A stretch of 64,000 nt of DNA from an uncultured Flavobacteriaceae bacterium (GTDB lineage Bacteria; Bacteroidota; Bacteroidia; Flavobacteriales; Flavobacteriaceae), in the NCBI GenBank assembly GCA_913061125.1, contig CAJXUB010000002.1, positions 1 to 64,000 of the forward strand, in the 5' to 3' direction. The notes under the pieces are model-generated. The model was not told where the DNA came from and did no database searches. It worked only from the letters and a program-made list of their open reading frames with translations. Position numbers and translations under genes: made by a program. Shown here one piece after another: positions 35,692 through 43,395 of this stretch (positions are counted from its first letter, which is position 1; each line of letters starts with the position of its first letter).

Positions 35692-37182
35692 TTAAGTTCG
35701 AGGTTTGAGCGACTGAAAAAAGACAAAGCCAAAGCCTGTAAATAGCATGAAATGAAAAGGAAATAGTCCAAAATCACCTCCTTGGTCACCTACAACAAAA
35801 GCACTGTACATGCCAAAGCCAAAATAGAGCATGAGTATGCCCTCTAAAATAACATTAAGCGATGGTTTTTTTCGCAAGTATTTATTATTTTTCCAATTGT
35901 CGGACAAGGAATTTATGTTGAATTTTGGTGTTCGGACAAATTCGCTGCGTTTCCCAATGTGCCCTTCAATAACAGCAATGGAATTGTGCAAAGAAAAGCC
36001 CATTGCAATGGAAAAAAATGTAAAAAACATTACGATGTATTGTACAAAACTTTTCATCGATGCCCCGTGTGTTTTTTTGTACATAAACCAATAGCATATA
36101 AAAAATATGAGGGTACTAATTACGAAAAAACTCATCACATAAAAATATGCTTTCAGGTGAGCGTATTCGTTTTTTATATAGAGCATTGGAATGCTGAGGA
36201 TGGCCACAATAAGTACGTTCAAGAACATGGTGCTGTTGAGCAGGTGCAGAAGGCCATGAACTTTGGTTTTAAAGGAGACGTTTTTGTTAGAAAATACACG
36301 GCCAATCATTTTACGAAAATTTTCAGCACCACCTTTATTCCACCGAAATTGTTGGGATCGAGCAGCACTGATGACTACAGGTAGTTCAGCTGGGGTTTCA
36401 ACGTCTTCTAGATATTTGAATTTCCAATTTTTAAGTTGAGCTCGATAACTCAAATCCAAGTCTTCGGTTAGGGTGTCGCCTTCCCAGTTTCCGGCATCAA
36501 TGATACACTCTTTACGCCAAACACCGGCTGTTCCATTAAAGTTTATAAAATGCCCTTTGGCGCTTCGGCCTACTTGCTCCAATGTAAAATGAGCGTCCAG
36601 AGCGAAGGCCTGAACCTTTGTCAGTAAGGAATAGTTCCTGTTGATGTGGCTCCAACGGGTTTGAACAACCCCGATTTTTTCGTCCTTAAAAAACGGGATG
36701 GTTCGTTGCAACCAATCTGAATCGGGTAAAAAATCGGCATCAAAAATGGCGATAAATTCTCCTTTTGCAATTTCGAGACCTTCTTTTAGTGCTCCCGCCT
36801 TAAACCCCTTTCGATTTTTCCTTCGGATGTGTTGAATGTTAAATCCTTGTTGTTGTAGTTTTTGGATTTGTTTGGCTGTAGTTTCAACAGACTCATCGGT
36901 TGAATCGTCCAGAACTTGAATTTCAATTTTTTCGCTAGGGTAGTCCAGTTCCACGATGTTTTCAAGAAGTCGATCCATGACATACATCTCGTTATAAACT
37001 GGAAGTTGTACTGTAACATATGGCACTTCTGCAGGATTTGAGAGGTTAAATGTTGGGCCTTTTGAAGATGATTTTTTTGAACCGATATAATTAAATAACA
37101 GATTGAGTTGCGCCAGGGCATACATAAAAATAAGAATGAGCGCTGTGGAATAAACAACTATAATGGCAGACTCTAAAAGCAT
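35692..37182 (-). CDS. Processive GT2-family membrane glycosyltransferase (cellulose synthase-like)
   Basis: A 496-residue protein with one N-terminal and about four C-terminal transmembrane segments around a cytosolic GT2 domain. All key residues of processive beta-glycosyltransferases are visible: VLDDSTD (about 90), FDADFLP (about 147), TEDLDLSYR (about 240) and QQFRW (QxxRW, about 277). The segment order resembles the CESA-like glucomannan synthase branch. The product is unknown. It overlaps the upstream GT2 gene by one base (TAATG) and is followed by the GT-C gene after nine bases. Confidence 0.85.
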   Translation of the reverse strand: MLLESAIIVVYSTALILIFMYALAQLNLLFNYIGSKKSSSKGPTFNLSNPAEVPYVTVQLPVYNEMYVMDRLLENIVELDYPSEKIEIQVLDDSTDESVETTAKQIQKLQQQGFNIQHIRRKNRKGFKAGALKEGLEIAKGEFIAIFDADFLPDSDWLQRTIPFFKDEKIGVVQTRWSHINRNYSLLTKVQAFALDAHFTLEQVGRSAKGHFINFNGTAGVWRKECIIDAGNWEGDTLTEDLDLSYRAQLKNWKFKYLEDVETPAELPVVISAARSQQFRWNKGGAENFRKMIGRVFSNKNVSFKTKVHGLLHLLNSTMFLNVLIVAILSIPMLYIKNEYAHLKAYFYVMSFFVISTLIFFICYWFMYKKTHGASMKSFVQYIVMFFTFFSIAMGFSLHNSIAVIEGHIGKRSEFVRTPKFNINSLSDNWKNNKYLRKKPSLNVILEGILMLYFGFGMYSAFVVGDQGGDFGLFPFHFMLFTGFGFVFFQSLKPRT

Positions 37183-37874
37183 TATTTTAAACTGTATTTA
37201 AATATCCAAGTTAGGATTTTTATCCCTGCAAAGATAGTACCTTTTAGCGTACCAGACACTTTTGAAACTCCAATTCTGTTCCTGTACCTTACGGGGACCT
37301 CTTTGTAGGTGAATTTTTGTTTTAAAATTTTCAGTTGCATTTCAACGGTCCAACCGTAGGTTTTGTCCTCCATATTCAGTTGTTTGAGAACATTGTATTT
37401 AATGCCCCTAAAGGGGCCTAAATCTGTAAATTTGGAATTAAAAAACAAGGCCATCAAGGATGTGGCCAACCAGTTTCCAAAAATCTGTTGGGGCTGCATG
37501 GCTCCTCTCTCGCTCAGCCCTAGGTTTCGGCTTCCAATCACAAAATCAACCCCCTCGTTCAATAGTGGTGAAACAATGGCGTTCAGATCTTCGGGGTAGT
37601 CACTATAATCCCCATCTAGAAATACTATGATATCGGGTTTTTGGGGTTGTTTTTCAATGTATGCCAAACCTTTTAAACAGGCGTATCCGTATCCTTTTTT
37701 AGCTTCAAAAAGAACGGTTGCACCTGCTTTCTTGGCTCGGCTTGAGGTGGTATCGGTAGACCCATTGTCAACCACAATAATTTCATCTGCAACAGCAGGG
37801 ATGTCTTTAATAACACGTCCAATGGCATCGGCCTCGTTAAACGCTGGAATGATGACTTTTATGGCGGGTTTCAA
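37182..37874 (-). CDS. GT2-family glycosyltransferase (polyprenyl-phosphate sugar synthase-like)
   Basis: A 230-residue soluble or peripheral enzyme resembling dolichyl-phosphate mannose/glucose synthases: VIIPAFNEADAIGRVI at the N terminus, VDNGSTD (about 37-43), LDGDYSDYP (about 86-94) and the late DRI/RNRIGVSKVSGT region typical of the family. It lacks the GtrA-like membrane anchor seen in longer members. It probably makes a polyprenyl-phosphate sugar for the downstream GT-C enzyme; this is inferred from order. Overlaps both neighbours (4 bases with the small membrane protein, 1 base with the next GT2). Confidence 0.82.
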   Translation of the reverse strand: MKPAIKVIIPAFNEADAIGRVIKDIPAVADEIIVVDNGSTDTTSSRAKKAGATVLFEAKKGYGYACLKGLAYIEKQPQKPDIIVFLDGDYSDYPEDLNAIVSPLLNEGVDFVIGSRNLGLSERGAMQPQQIFGNWLATSLMALFFNSKFTDLGPFRGIKYNVLKQLNMEDKTYGWTVEMQLKILKQKFTYKEVPVRYRNRIGVSKVSGTLKGTIFAGIKILTWIFKYSLK

Positions 37875-38302
37875 AAATTACGGCTAAGGTTTAATTCTTG
37901 TTGTTGTGCAGGTACAATGTATGCATCAAAATACCACGCCGACCAGTGTTCCAAGCCTAAAAAAAGACCTATTCCAAGACCAATAATGGTGAGGATTAGT
38001 AATATCAAATTTATGCGTTTCCGTTTGGGGTCAATAGAGCATTGATTTTGTTTTTTTCGAAAGGCATAAATGCCATAGAGTCCAATACAAATTGCCGTAA
38101 TTCGAAGCGCCCAAGCCCCCGTCCCTGTGCTGCCATCGTTGTTGTAAAAGAAATCGGCAAAAGAAATGGCATAGACCCCGCTCATCAATCCAAACATGAA
38201 CAAAATGGCAGGAGCTACACAACACAAAATACCGGCCAATGCGGCACTTAACGCATATTTAAAACTCCATTTAAACAGGTTTGGGTTTTTGGGTGGTGTC
38301 AT
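37871..38302 (-). CDS. Small integral membrane protein, function unknown
   Basis: A 143-residue protein with about four hydrophobic segments. It has a Cys pair in the first (AGILCCVAPAILFMFGL), which superficially recalls MerT-type transporters, and a basic cytosolic loop (FRKKQNQCSIDPKRKR) between the third and fourth. I do not recognise a named family. Its stop overlaps the start of the next GT2 gene by four bases, so translation is coupled and a role in the same membrane glycosylation pathway is likely. A promoter-like box lies 19 bases upstream. Confidence 0.65.
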   Translation of the reverse strand: MTPPKNPNLFKWSFKYALSAALAGILCCVAPAILFMFGLMSGVYAISFADFFYNNDGSTGTGAWALRITAICIGLYGIYAFRKKQNQCSIDPKRKRINLILLILTIIGLGIGLFLGLEHWSAWYFDAYIVPAQQQELNLSRNF

Positions 38303-38320
38303 AATCAGTGTTTAAGTTTT

Positions 38321-38328
38321 CAAAAGTA
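38321..38328 (-). promoter_or_regulatory. Putative -7 promoter element of the glycosyltransferase operon
   Basis: Reads TACTTTTG on the minus strand, 18 bases before the ATG at 38302, in the 65-base gap after the purine nucleoside phosphorylase gene. No well-spaced TTG, so the operon may also be read through from the arsenosugar genes. Confidence 0.35.
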
Positions 38329-38367
38329 CTTAATTCATTAGACTTTGGTGAGCCAAATGTCCTAAGA

Positions 38368-39180
38368 TTATAATGCTTTAATGAGCTCTTTGAATAATAC
38401 AATCAAATGCGGTTCTGCAATGGCTGCCATCGCCATGATGTCTTGGACGTCAACGGGTTTTAGATTGTTTGGGTCACATTCATCTGTGATGACAGAAATG
38501 GCAACAACCTTTATGTTTAAGTGGTTGGCCACAATAACTTCAGGGACGGTACTCATTCCAACGGCATCAGCTCCTAAGATTTTCAGCATTTTATATTCTG
38601 ACCGCGTTTCCAATTGAGGGCCGTACACACTGGCATAAACGCCAGAGTGAAGCGTTATTTTATGTTGTTTGGCGATAGATTTCAGGGTCGAATTTAGCCC
38701 TGCATCGTAAGGGGCACTCATGTCTACAAATCGTTCGCCAAAACGCTCAACGCCTTTAAAAGCCAACGGCGAACCGCCTTGTAAATTGATATGGTCTTCA
38801 ATGAGCATCAACTCACTTTTTTTGAAGTTCAAATTAATCGCTCCAGAGGCATTGGAAACCAATAACGAGTGAATGCCAAGGGCTTTCATGATTCGAACAG
38901 GATAGGTTACATCTTGAGAAGAATAGCCCTCATACAAGTGGAAACGCCCCTGCATGACAATGGCAGTTTTGCCTTCAATGATACCGTAGACCAGCCGTCC
39001 TTTGTGAAACTCTACCGTGGCGGTCGGAAAATTTGGGAGGTGATTGTAGCTAACAGATTCAATGATTTTAATATCCCCGATAAGTTGTCCAAGGCCTGTT
39101 CCTAATATAATGCCAATATCTGCAGATTTAATCCCTTTTTGATTCAGATAATCTACCGTTTCTTTAATATATTTTTCCAT
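38368..39180 (-). CDS. Purine nucleoside phosphorylase (trimeric type)
   Basis: Cleaves purine ribonucleosides with phosphate. The 270-residue protein has GTGLGQL (about residue 27, phosphate loop), MQGRFHLYEGYS (about 76-87), SNASGAIN (about 108-115) and AVGMSTVPEVIVA (about 207), all typical of the low-molecular-weight trimeric family. In arsenosugar clusters such an enzyme is proposed to remove adenine from the 5'-deoxy-5'-dimethylarsinoyl-adenosine intermediate, and its place behind arsS fits that; ordinary purine salvage is the alternative. Its start overlaps the preceding transferase gene by 17 bases. Confidence 0.92.
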   Translation of the reverse strand: MEKYIKETVDYLNQKGIKSADIGIILGTGLGQLIGDIKIIESVSYNHLPNFPTATVEFHKGRLVYGIIEGKTAIVMQGRFHLYEGYSSQDVTYPVRIMKALGIHSLLVSNASGAINLNFKKSELMLIEDHINLQGGSPLAFKGVERFGERFVDMSAPYDAGLNSTLKSIAKQHKITLHSGVYASVYGPQLETRSEYKMLKILGADAVGMSTVPEVIVANHLNIKVVAISVITDECDPNNLKPVDVQDIMAMAAIAEPHLIVLFKELIKAL

Positions 39181-39784
39181 TTCTATTGAGTTGTTTTAAT
39201 AGTTTGGGTTCTTGTTTTAAGTCATCTAGGGTATCAATGTCGTTAAGTGGCTCCAGTTGGAAAACGCTTACGTCTTCTAAATCTTGTAAGGTGTCCTTAA
39301 AAACCGAGGGTTTACCCCATGCTTTGTCAGAAAAAAGGTACGGCATTTTTTTGTTTAATCCCAATAAATAATACCCACCATCTAGTGCTGGTCCGATTAC
39401 GGCATCGTGGGTTTTTAGAGCTTTAAAGGCCAAATCCAAATGTGAAGTTTGCAGACTGAAAACATCACTTCCTATGATGACCACATGCTGATAATTGCCG
39501 TCAAAGGCCTGCTCAAAAGCCATTTCCATACGTTTTCCCAAATCACCTGAACTTTGTTTGGCTTTTATAAAACCGTTGTCAGTCCAGAAATCTTGTTTCA
39601 CAACAGTTTCAGAATAAAATACCATTTTGTCTGCTGCCGTTTTTTTTGCAATCTGAGCCGTATGTTCCGTCATTTTATTGTAGGCGGCAAGGGCCAAATC
39701 GTCCCCAATTTTTGCAGCAAGTCGTGTTTTGACCTGCCCAAGTTTTGGGTTTCGGATGAATATCATAAGTAAATTTTTTGGCAT
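39164..39784 (-). CDS. TIGR04282 family arsenosugar-cluster glycosyltransferase/nucleotidyltransferase
   Basis: A 206-residue DUF2064/TIGR04282 protein with a GT-A-like fold: MIFIRNPKLGQVKTRLAAKIG at the N terminus (nucleotide-binding basic patch), VVIIGSDVFSLQ near residue 100, IGPALDGGYYLLGL (about 125-138) and a C-terminal NDIDTLDDL. The family is found next to ArsS and is thought to attach a sugar or head group, but its reaction is not established. ATG 39784 was chosen since an earlier in-frame TTG would run into arsS. Five bases separate it from arsS. Confidence 0.85.
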   Translation of the reverse strand: MPKNLLMIFIRNPKLGQVKTRLAAKIGDDLALAAYNKMTEHTAQIAKKTAADKMVFYSETVVKQDFWTDNGFIKAKQSSGDLGKRMEMAFEQAFDGNYQHVVIIGSDVFSLQTSHLDLAFKALKTHDAVIGPALDGGYYLLGLNKKMPYLFSDKAWGKPSVFKDTLQDLEDVSVFQLEPLNDIDTLDDLKQEPKLLKQLNRNGKIY

Positions 39785-39788
39785 GATA

Positions 39789-40844
39789 TTAAGCAATTGC
39801 TCCTTGACAACTGCTGCCTGCACCAGCGGTGCAACCGTAGCAGTGCTGAGAAATTTGGATGGTTCTTTCGGCTAGTTTTTTTTCGTTGAATTTTTTAATA
39901 TGACCAATTGATTTGTTCAACTTTAACCCTAACATTTGATTAAAATCGCAGTCGTACAATTGACCATCCCAACCTACTGATAGAGTGTTTTTGCACATTA
40001 CACGACTAACGGCATTAGGATTGTAGGCCTCCACCAAGGTGTACATGTATTCGTCGTAATTTTCAGATGCAATGAGGTATTCCAAAAAACGACTGATGGG
40101 CAAATTAGTGATGGTGAACAAAGCATTGAATTGAATCCCAAAGTCATTAAAAAGCGCTTTTTTAAAGGATTTTTCCAGTTGCTTCTGGTTAGCAGGTAAA
40201 AAAGCCCCAGAGGGATTGTAGACCAAATCTAATTTAAGTTTTGAATTGGGGATGCCATATCCAATTTTGTTTAATTTTTTTAATGTTTCAATAGACGAAT
40301 TAAACACGCCTTCACCACGTTGTTTATCGGTCTTTCCTTTGGTCCAATGGGGCATGGAAGACACCACATGGATGTTGTGTTTTTTAAAGAAAACGGGCAG
40401 GTCGTGGAATTTTTTATTGGCCAATACAATCGTGAGATTCGATCGTACAATAAAATCGCTCACACCAAGTTTTGATGCTTTTTCGACAAACCATCTAAAA
40501 TTGGGATTCATTTCAGGGGCACCACCCGTTAAATCAACCGTGTGAACCCCAGAATTGTCAATTACATCCAGGCAAAGCTCCAGAGTTTCTTTGGTCATAA
40601 TTTCTTTACGATCGGGGCCTGCGTCCACATGGCAGTGGGCACAAACTTGATTGCACATATACCCCATATTAATCTGAAGAATTTCAAGCTTTGAGGGTTT
40701 TAATGGGAATTGATTTGAACGTTTGAGCATTGATTCAAATGTAGTCAATTCGCCATTTTTAAAATTTCCACCATCCAAAAAATCCAATTGATATTTGGAA
40801 GAAGATAAATCGTTTTGGCGTTGTTTTAAGGACTTCTTTAACAT
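39789..40844 (-). CDS. arsS: Arsenosugar biosynthesis radical SAM protein ArsS
   Basis: Transfers the adenosyl group of S-adenosylmethionine to dimethylarsinous acid, giving dimethylarsinoyl-deoxyadenosine, in the known ArsS family. The 351-residue protein has INMGYMCNQVCAHCHVDAGP (cluster Cys in CxxxCxxC, about residues 58-65) and a Cys-rich C-terminal DUF3641-type domain ending HCYGCTAGAGSSCQGA. In some relatives one C-terminal Cys is selenocysteine; here all are Cys codons. Two bases separate it from the upstream peroxidase-like gene. Confidence 0.93.
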   Translation of the reverse strand: MLKKSLKQRQNDLSSSKYQLDFLDGGNFKNGELTTFESMLKRSNQFPLKPSKLEILQINMGYMCNQVCAHCHVDAGPDRKEIMTKETLELCLDVIDNSGVHTVDLTGGAPEMNPNFRWFVEKASKLGVSDFIVRSNLTIVLANKKFHDLPVFFKKHNIHVVSSMPHWTKGKTDKQRGEGVFNSSIETLKKLNKIGYGIPNSKLKLDLVYNPSGAFLPANQKQLEKSFKKALFNDFGIQFNALFTITNLPISRFLEYLIASENYDEYMYTLVEAYNPNAVSRVMCKNTLSVGWDGQLYDCDFNQMLGLKLNKSIGHIKKFNEKKLAERTIQISQHCYGCTAGAGSSCQGAIA

Positions 40845-40846
40845 GC

Positions 40847-41182
40847 CTACATGGAGAGTTTGTTGTATTTATTCATCATTTGAACACCATGTACAAGAGT
40901 TGCACCACTTTCAATGGCGGCCCCAGCATGCACGGCTTCCATCATTTCTTGTTTGGTGATGCCACGTTCCAATCCATCTTTAGTGTAAGCATCTATGCAG
41001 TACGGACACTTGACCACATGCGCTACGGCTAAAGCGATTAGCGATTTTTCGCGTGAAGAAAGAGCTCCATCTTCGAACACTTTGCCGTAGTAGTCAAAAA
41101 ACTTGGTACCAAGTTCTTCGTTCCATTCCGAGATTTTCGTAAAATTTTTTAAATCTGCTGGGTTGTAATATGTTTTATTCAT
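40847..41182 (-). CDS. Arsenosugar-cluster carboxymuconolactone decarboxylase/peroxidase-like protein
   Basis: A 111-residue AhpD/CMD-like protein with the redox pair in HVVKCPYCIDAYTKDGLERG (CxxC about residues 59-62) and the conserved His in the following helix region. It matches the short peroxidase-like family that accompanies arsS in Bacteroidota (TIGR04169-type). It may handle redox of arsenic intermediates; the reaction is not established. It is the first gene of the arsenosugar unit, and TAGATTTA about 30 bases upstream on the minus strand is a weak -7 candidate. Confidence 0.85.
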   Translation of the reverse strand: MNKTYYNPADLKNFTKISEWNEELGTKFFDYYGKVFEDGALSSREKSLIALAVAHVVKCPYCIDAYTKDGLERGITKQEMMEAVHAGAAIESGATLVHGVQMMNKYNKLSM

Positions 41183-41434
41183 AAAAGTTGTTTATTTTAA
41201 ATAATTGACATAAATCTAAACATTTAAATTTGTGTGGGGCTAATTTTCGTTTTAAAACTTGTTAAATAAAACTATACAAGTCCCATACGATAAAAAAAAA
41301 CGGATTTGTTTTCAGTTGTTAATTCCAAAGCATTTATTGGTTAATTTCATCAATTTTAGTGAGTTGTATTATTGTTGCCTCTTATGTATGAAAATTGTAT
41401 TGTGTTTTTTAATAACCGTATGACAACATTTATC

Positions 41435-41442
41435 TAAATTTG
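41435..41442 (+). promoter_or_regulatory. Putative -7 promoter element for the T9SS gene at 41597
   Basis: TAAATTTG matches the consensus but lacks a well-spaced TTG. It implies a leader of about 145 bases that contains the hairpin at 41544-41579. Confidence 0.35.
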
Positions 41443-41543
41443 AGTTAATTACTAAGCAGCCAATTTATTCATCAGTTTCATTCAAATCCAATACCCCTAG
41501 GATTTTATAAAAAAGCTGAACTGGCACGCATACTAACCAACTA

Positions 41544-41579
41544 AACTAAAAATGCCTTCGTCTGGAGGTGTTTTTAGTT
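41544..41579 (+). terminator. Long hairpin in the leader of a T9SS gene (relic terminator or attenuator)
   Basis: AACTAAAAATGCCTTC (41544-41559) pairs over 16 positions, three of them G-T, with GGAGGTGTTTTTAGTT (41564-41579) around loop GTCT. It looks like an intrinsic terminator placed 18 bases before the start codon. The preceding bases CTAACCAACTAAA also precede the terminator after this gene at 42909. Confidence 0.6.
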
Positions 41580-41596
41580 AGTTAAACCACACAATC

Positions 41597-42886
41597 ATGA
41601 AAATAAATATACTTTTACTATTTGTAATAACCAGCTTACATTCATTTAGTCAAAATACTATCGACTTTGAAGTTGGAGGGGCTGGAGCTAGTTGGTCCTG
41701 GATTGTAGATGACAATGGGTCAAACCCACCGTTAGAATTTGTGTCTAACCCAAACATCAATGGCCTCAACGCGACCTCTAGCGCAGCCAAGTTCACTGCA
41801 GAATCTAATGGTCAGCCATGGGCGCTTACTTATACTGACGACATAGGAAGTGTCACTTTTACTCAGGAAAACAGTTTAGTTAAGATTATGGTCCTCAAAA
41901 CAGTGGCTACCACGGTCGCAATAAAGTTTGAAGATTCTTCTAATCCGTCGTTTTACAAGCAGATTGAAGTAGCCAATGCGGTAACTAATGGAGACTGGGA
42001 AGAGCTGTCATTTGATTTTAGTACTGCCATTGGCAACACCTATGATAGAATGGTTATCATTCCAGATTTCTATGAGCGATCACAAACGAACACAATTTAT
42101 TTCGACGAAATTTCTTTCAATAGTGGAGGTGCTGTTGCCGATTATAATTTAGAGGATATCGATTTTGAAACTAGTGGGTTTGGGTCCGATTGGGTCTGGA
42201 CTGTTCATAACAATGACACCAATCCAGCGGTTGAAATTGTTGCAAATCCGAATCCAACGGGAATCAATACCACTTCAACAGTGGCAAAATTTACATCCAA
42301 AGCCAACGGTGCTCCATGGGCGCTAACTTTTACAGACAATGTTGGAGATTTCACTTTGAACAGCAATAATAAAATCATTAGCGTCAAAGTTTTGAAAACA
42401 GTATTTACAAACTTTGGAGTTAAACTAGAGTACCTTGACCCAGCGAGTAACCAAGTCACAAATTATTCCGAAATTCTATCCCCAACTTCAATTGTCGATG
42501 GGGAATGGGAAGAATTGTTCTTTGATTTTACTTCTAATATGGGGACAACCTACAACAGACTAGTTATTATTCCTGATTTTGCAGAACGAAGTCAAGACAA
42601 TATCAGCTATTTTGATCAAATTTCATTTGGTGGTACAGCTGGATTTAATGATAATTTATACAATACCATCACAATGTTTCCGAATCCAGCGAGGGATATG
42701 ATACAATTTTCTGTGAATTCCAACGAAACTTTTGATATCGAAATCTTTGATATATTAGGAAAATCGGTGTTGCGTGTAAATGACGTACAACATGGCATTA
42801 ATATTTCAGATTTAAACACCGGATTGTACCTGGTTCAAATGACATTAGGATCGCAACAAGCGACAGAAAAACTCGTGGTGAAGTAA
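41597..42886 (+). CDS. Secreted T9SS protein with two tandem carbohydrate-binding-like modules
   Basis: A 429-residue protein: signal peptide (ending SFSQ, residue 19), two similar modules of about 160 residues (about 21-175 and 187-350) and a type A T9SS sorting domain (FPNPARDMIQF to the end). Each module begins (D)FE with a W-rich strand, contains QPWALTYTD / APWALTFTD, GDWEEL.FDF / GEWEEL.FDF, and ends R(M/L)VIIPDF.ERSQ..I.YFD.ISF. The pattern resembles beta-sandwich carbohydrate-binding modules of surface proteins in Bacteroidota. No catalytic domain. Ligand unknown. Confidence 0.8.
   Translation: MKINILLLFVITSLHSFSQNTIDFEVGGAGASWSWIVDDNGSNPPLEFVSNPNINGLNATSSAAKFTAESNGQPWALTYTDDIGSVTFTQENSLVKIMVLKTVATTVAIKFEDSSNPSFYKQIEVANAVTNGDWEELSFDFSTAIGNTYDRMVIIPDFYERSQTNTIYFDEISFNSGGAVADYNLEDIDFETSGFGSDWVWTVHNNDTNPAVEIVANPNPTGINTTSTVAKFTSKANGAPWALTFTDNVGDFTLNSNNKIISVKVLKTVFTNFGVKLEYLDPASNQVTNYSEILSPTSIVDGEWEELFFDFTSNMGTTYNRLVIIPDFAERSQDNISYFDQISFGGTAGFNDNLYNTITMFPNPARDMIQFSVNSNETFDIEIFDILGKSVLRVNDVQHGINISDLNTGLYLVQMTLGSQQATEKLVVK
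41654..42646 (+). repeat. Tandem duplicated module inside the T9SS protein
   Basis: Two copies at about 41654-42121 and 42155-42646 encode similar beta-sandwich-like modules with the same order of conserved segments (PWALT-TD, WEEL-FDF, VIIPDF-ERSQ). They differ enough to be an old duplication. Confidence 0.75.
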
Positions 42887-42908
42887 ATACTAACTAACCA
42901 ACTAAAAT

Positions 42909-42938
42909 GAAAAAGGCCTCCAATTGGAGGCCTTTTTT
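42909..42938 (+). terminator. Terminator after the T9SS gene
   Basis: AAAAAGGCCTCC, loop AATT, GGAGGCCTTTTTT: a perfect palindrome GGCCTCCAATTGGAGGCC flanked by A- and T-runs, 23 bases after the stop. Confidence 0.92.
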
Positions 42939-43318
42939 GCTAATGATGTTACAGGTCATTTCTTTTTTCGATAATAGATTCGCTAAAATAGCACAACAAA
43001 AACCATACGAAAGAAGGGTATTTATTTCAATGGATAAATTAATTTGTTAGGTTTTATCGTTAAAAAATTAAACAATAAATAAAATTAATAAGAGTCAAAA
43101 TTATAATTTAATCATACTCTTGTGTATGATTTTTCAACTACAAGTTTTTGACATTCAATTTTTTAACGCAAAAATTTAAAACCATTTTAAGGTGTTGAAT
43201 TAAGTAGTTGGATAGATTAGTTTGCTATTTTGTCAATTGAATTTTGGTTTCATAATAAACAAAATATTTTTCTTTTTTGAATTTACTTTCATGTATGGTT
43301 TGTGTATGTGACGATTAT

Positions 43319-43364
43319 TTTAGGTAATCTAAACAAAATCATATTATTGTAATAATAACCTAAA
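43319..43364. promoter_or_regulatory. Nested inverted repeats upstream of the second T9SS gene
   Basis: Outer arms TTTAGGT (43319-43325) and ACCTAAA (43358-43364) enclose inner arms TATTATT (43342-43348) and AATAATA (43351-43357). It lies 32 bases before the ATG. It could be a regulator site, but AT-rich chance symmetry is possible. Confidence 0.3.
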
Positions 43365-43395
43365 TCTAGAATGTAAAATTTAAACGCCTAAACTT

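Larger units (their letters stand above)
41183..41596. other. Intergenic region upstream of the first T9SS gene
   Basis: About 414 bases of AT-rich sequence without a credible gene. It holds divergent regulatory space: weak minus-strand signals for the arsenosugar genes near 41183-41215, a plus-strand -7 candidate at 41435-41442, and a long hairpin at 41544-41579. Confidence 0.7.
42887..43395. other. Intergenic region between the two T9SS genes
   Basis: About 509 AT-rich bases. It starts with a perfect palindromic terminator and ends with nested inverted repeats near 43319-43364 (outer arms TTTAGGT/ACCTAAA, inner arms TATTATT/AATAATA). I see no gene and no clear promoter in it. Confidence 0.7.

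Noticed and set aside
39789..40844. Selenocysteine version of ArsS
   Set aside because: No in-frame TGA is present; the C-terminal positions are ordinary Cys codons.
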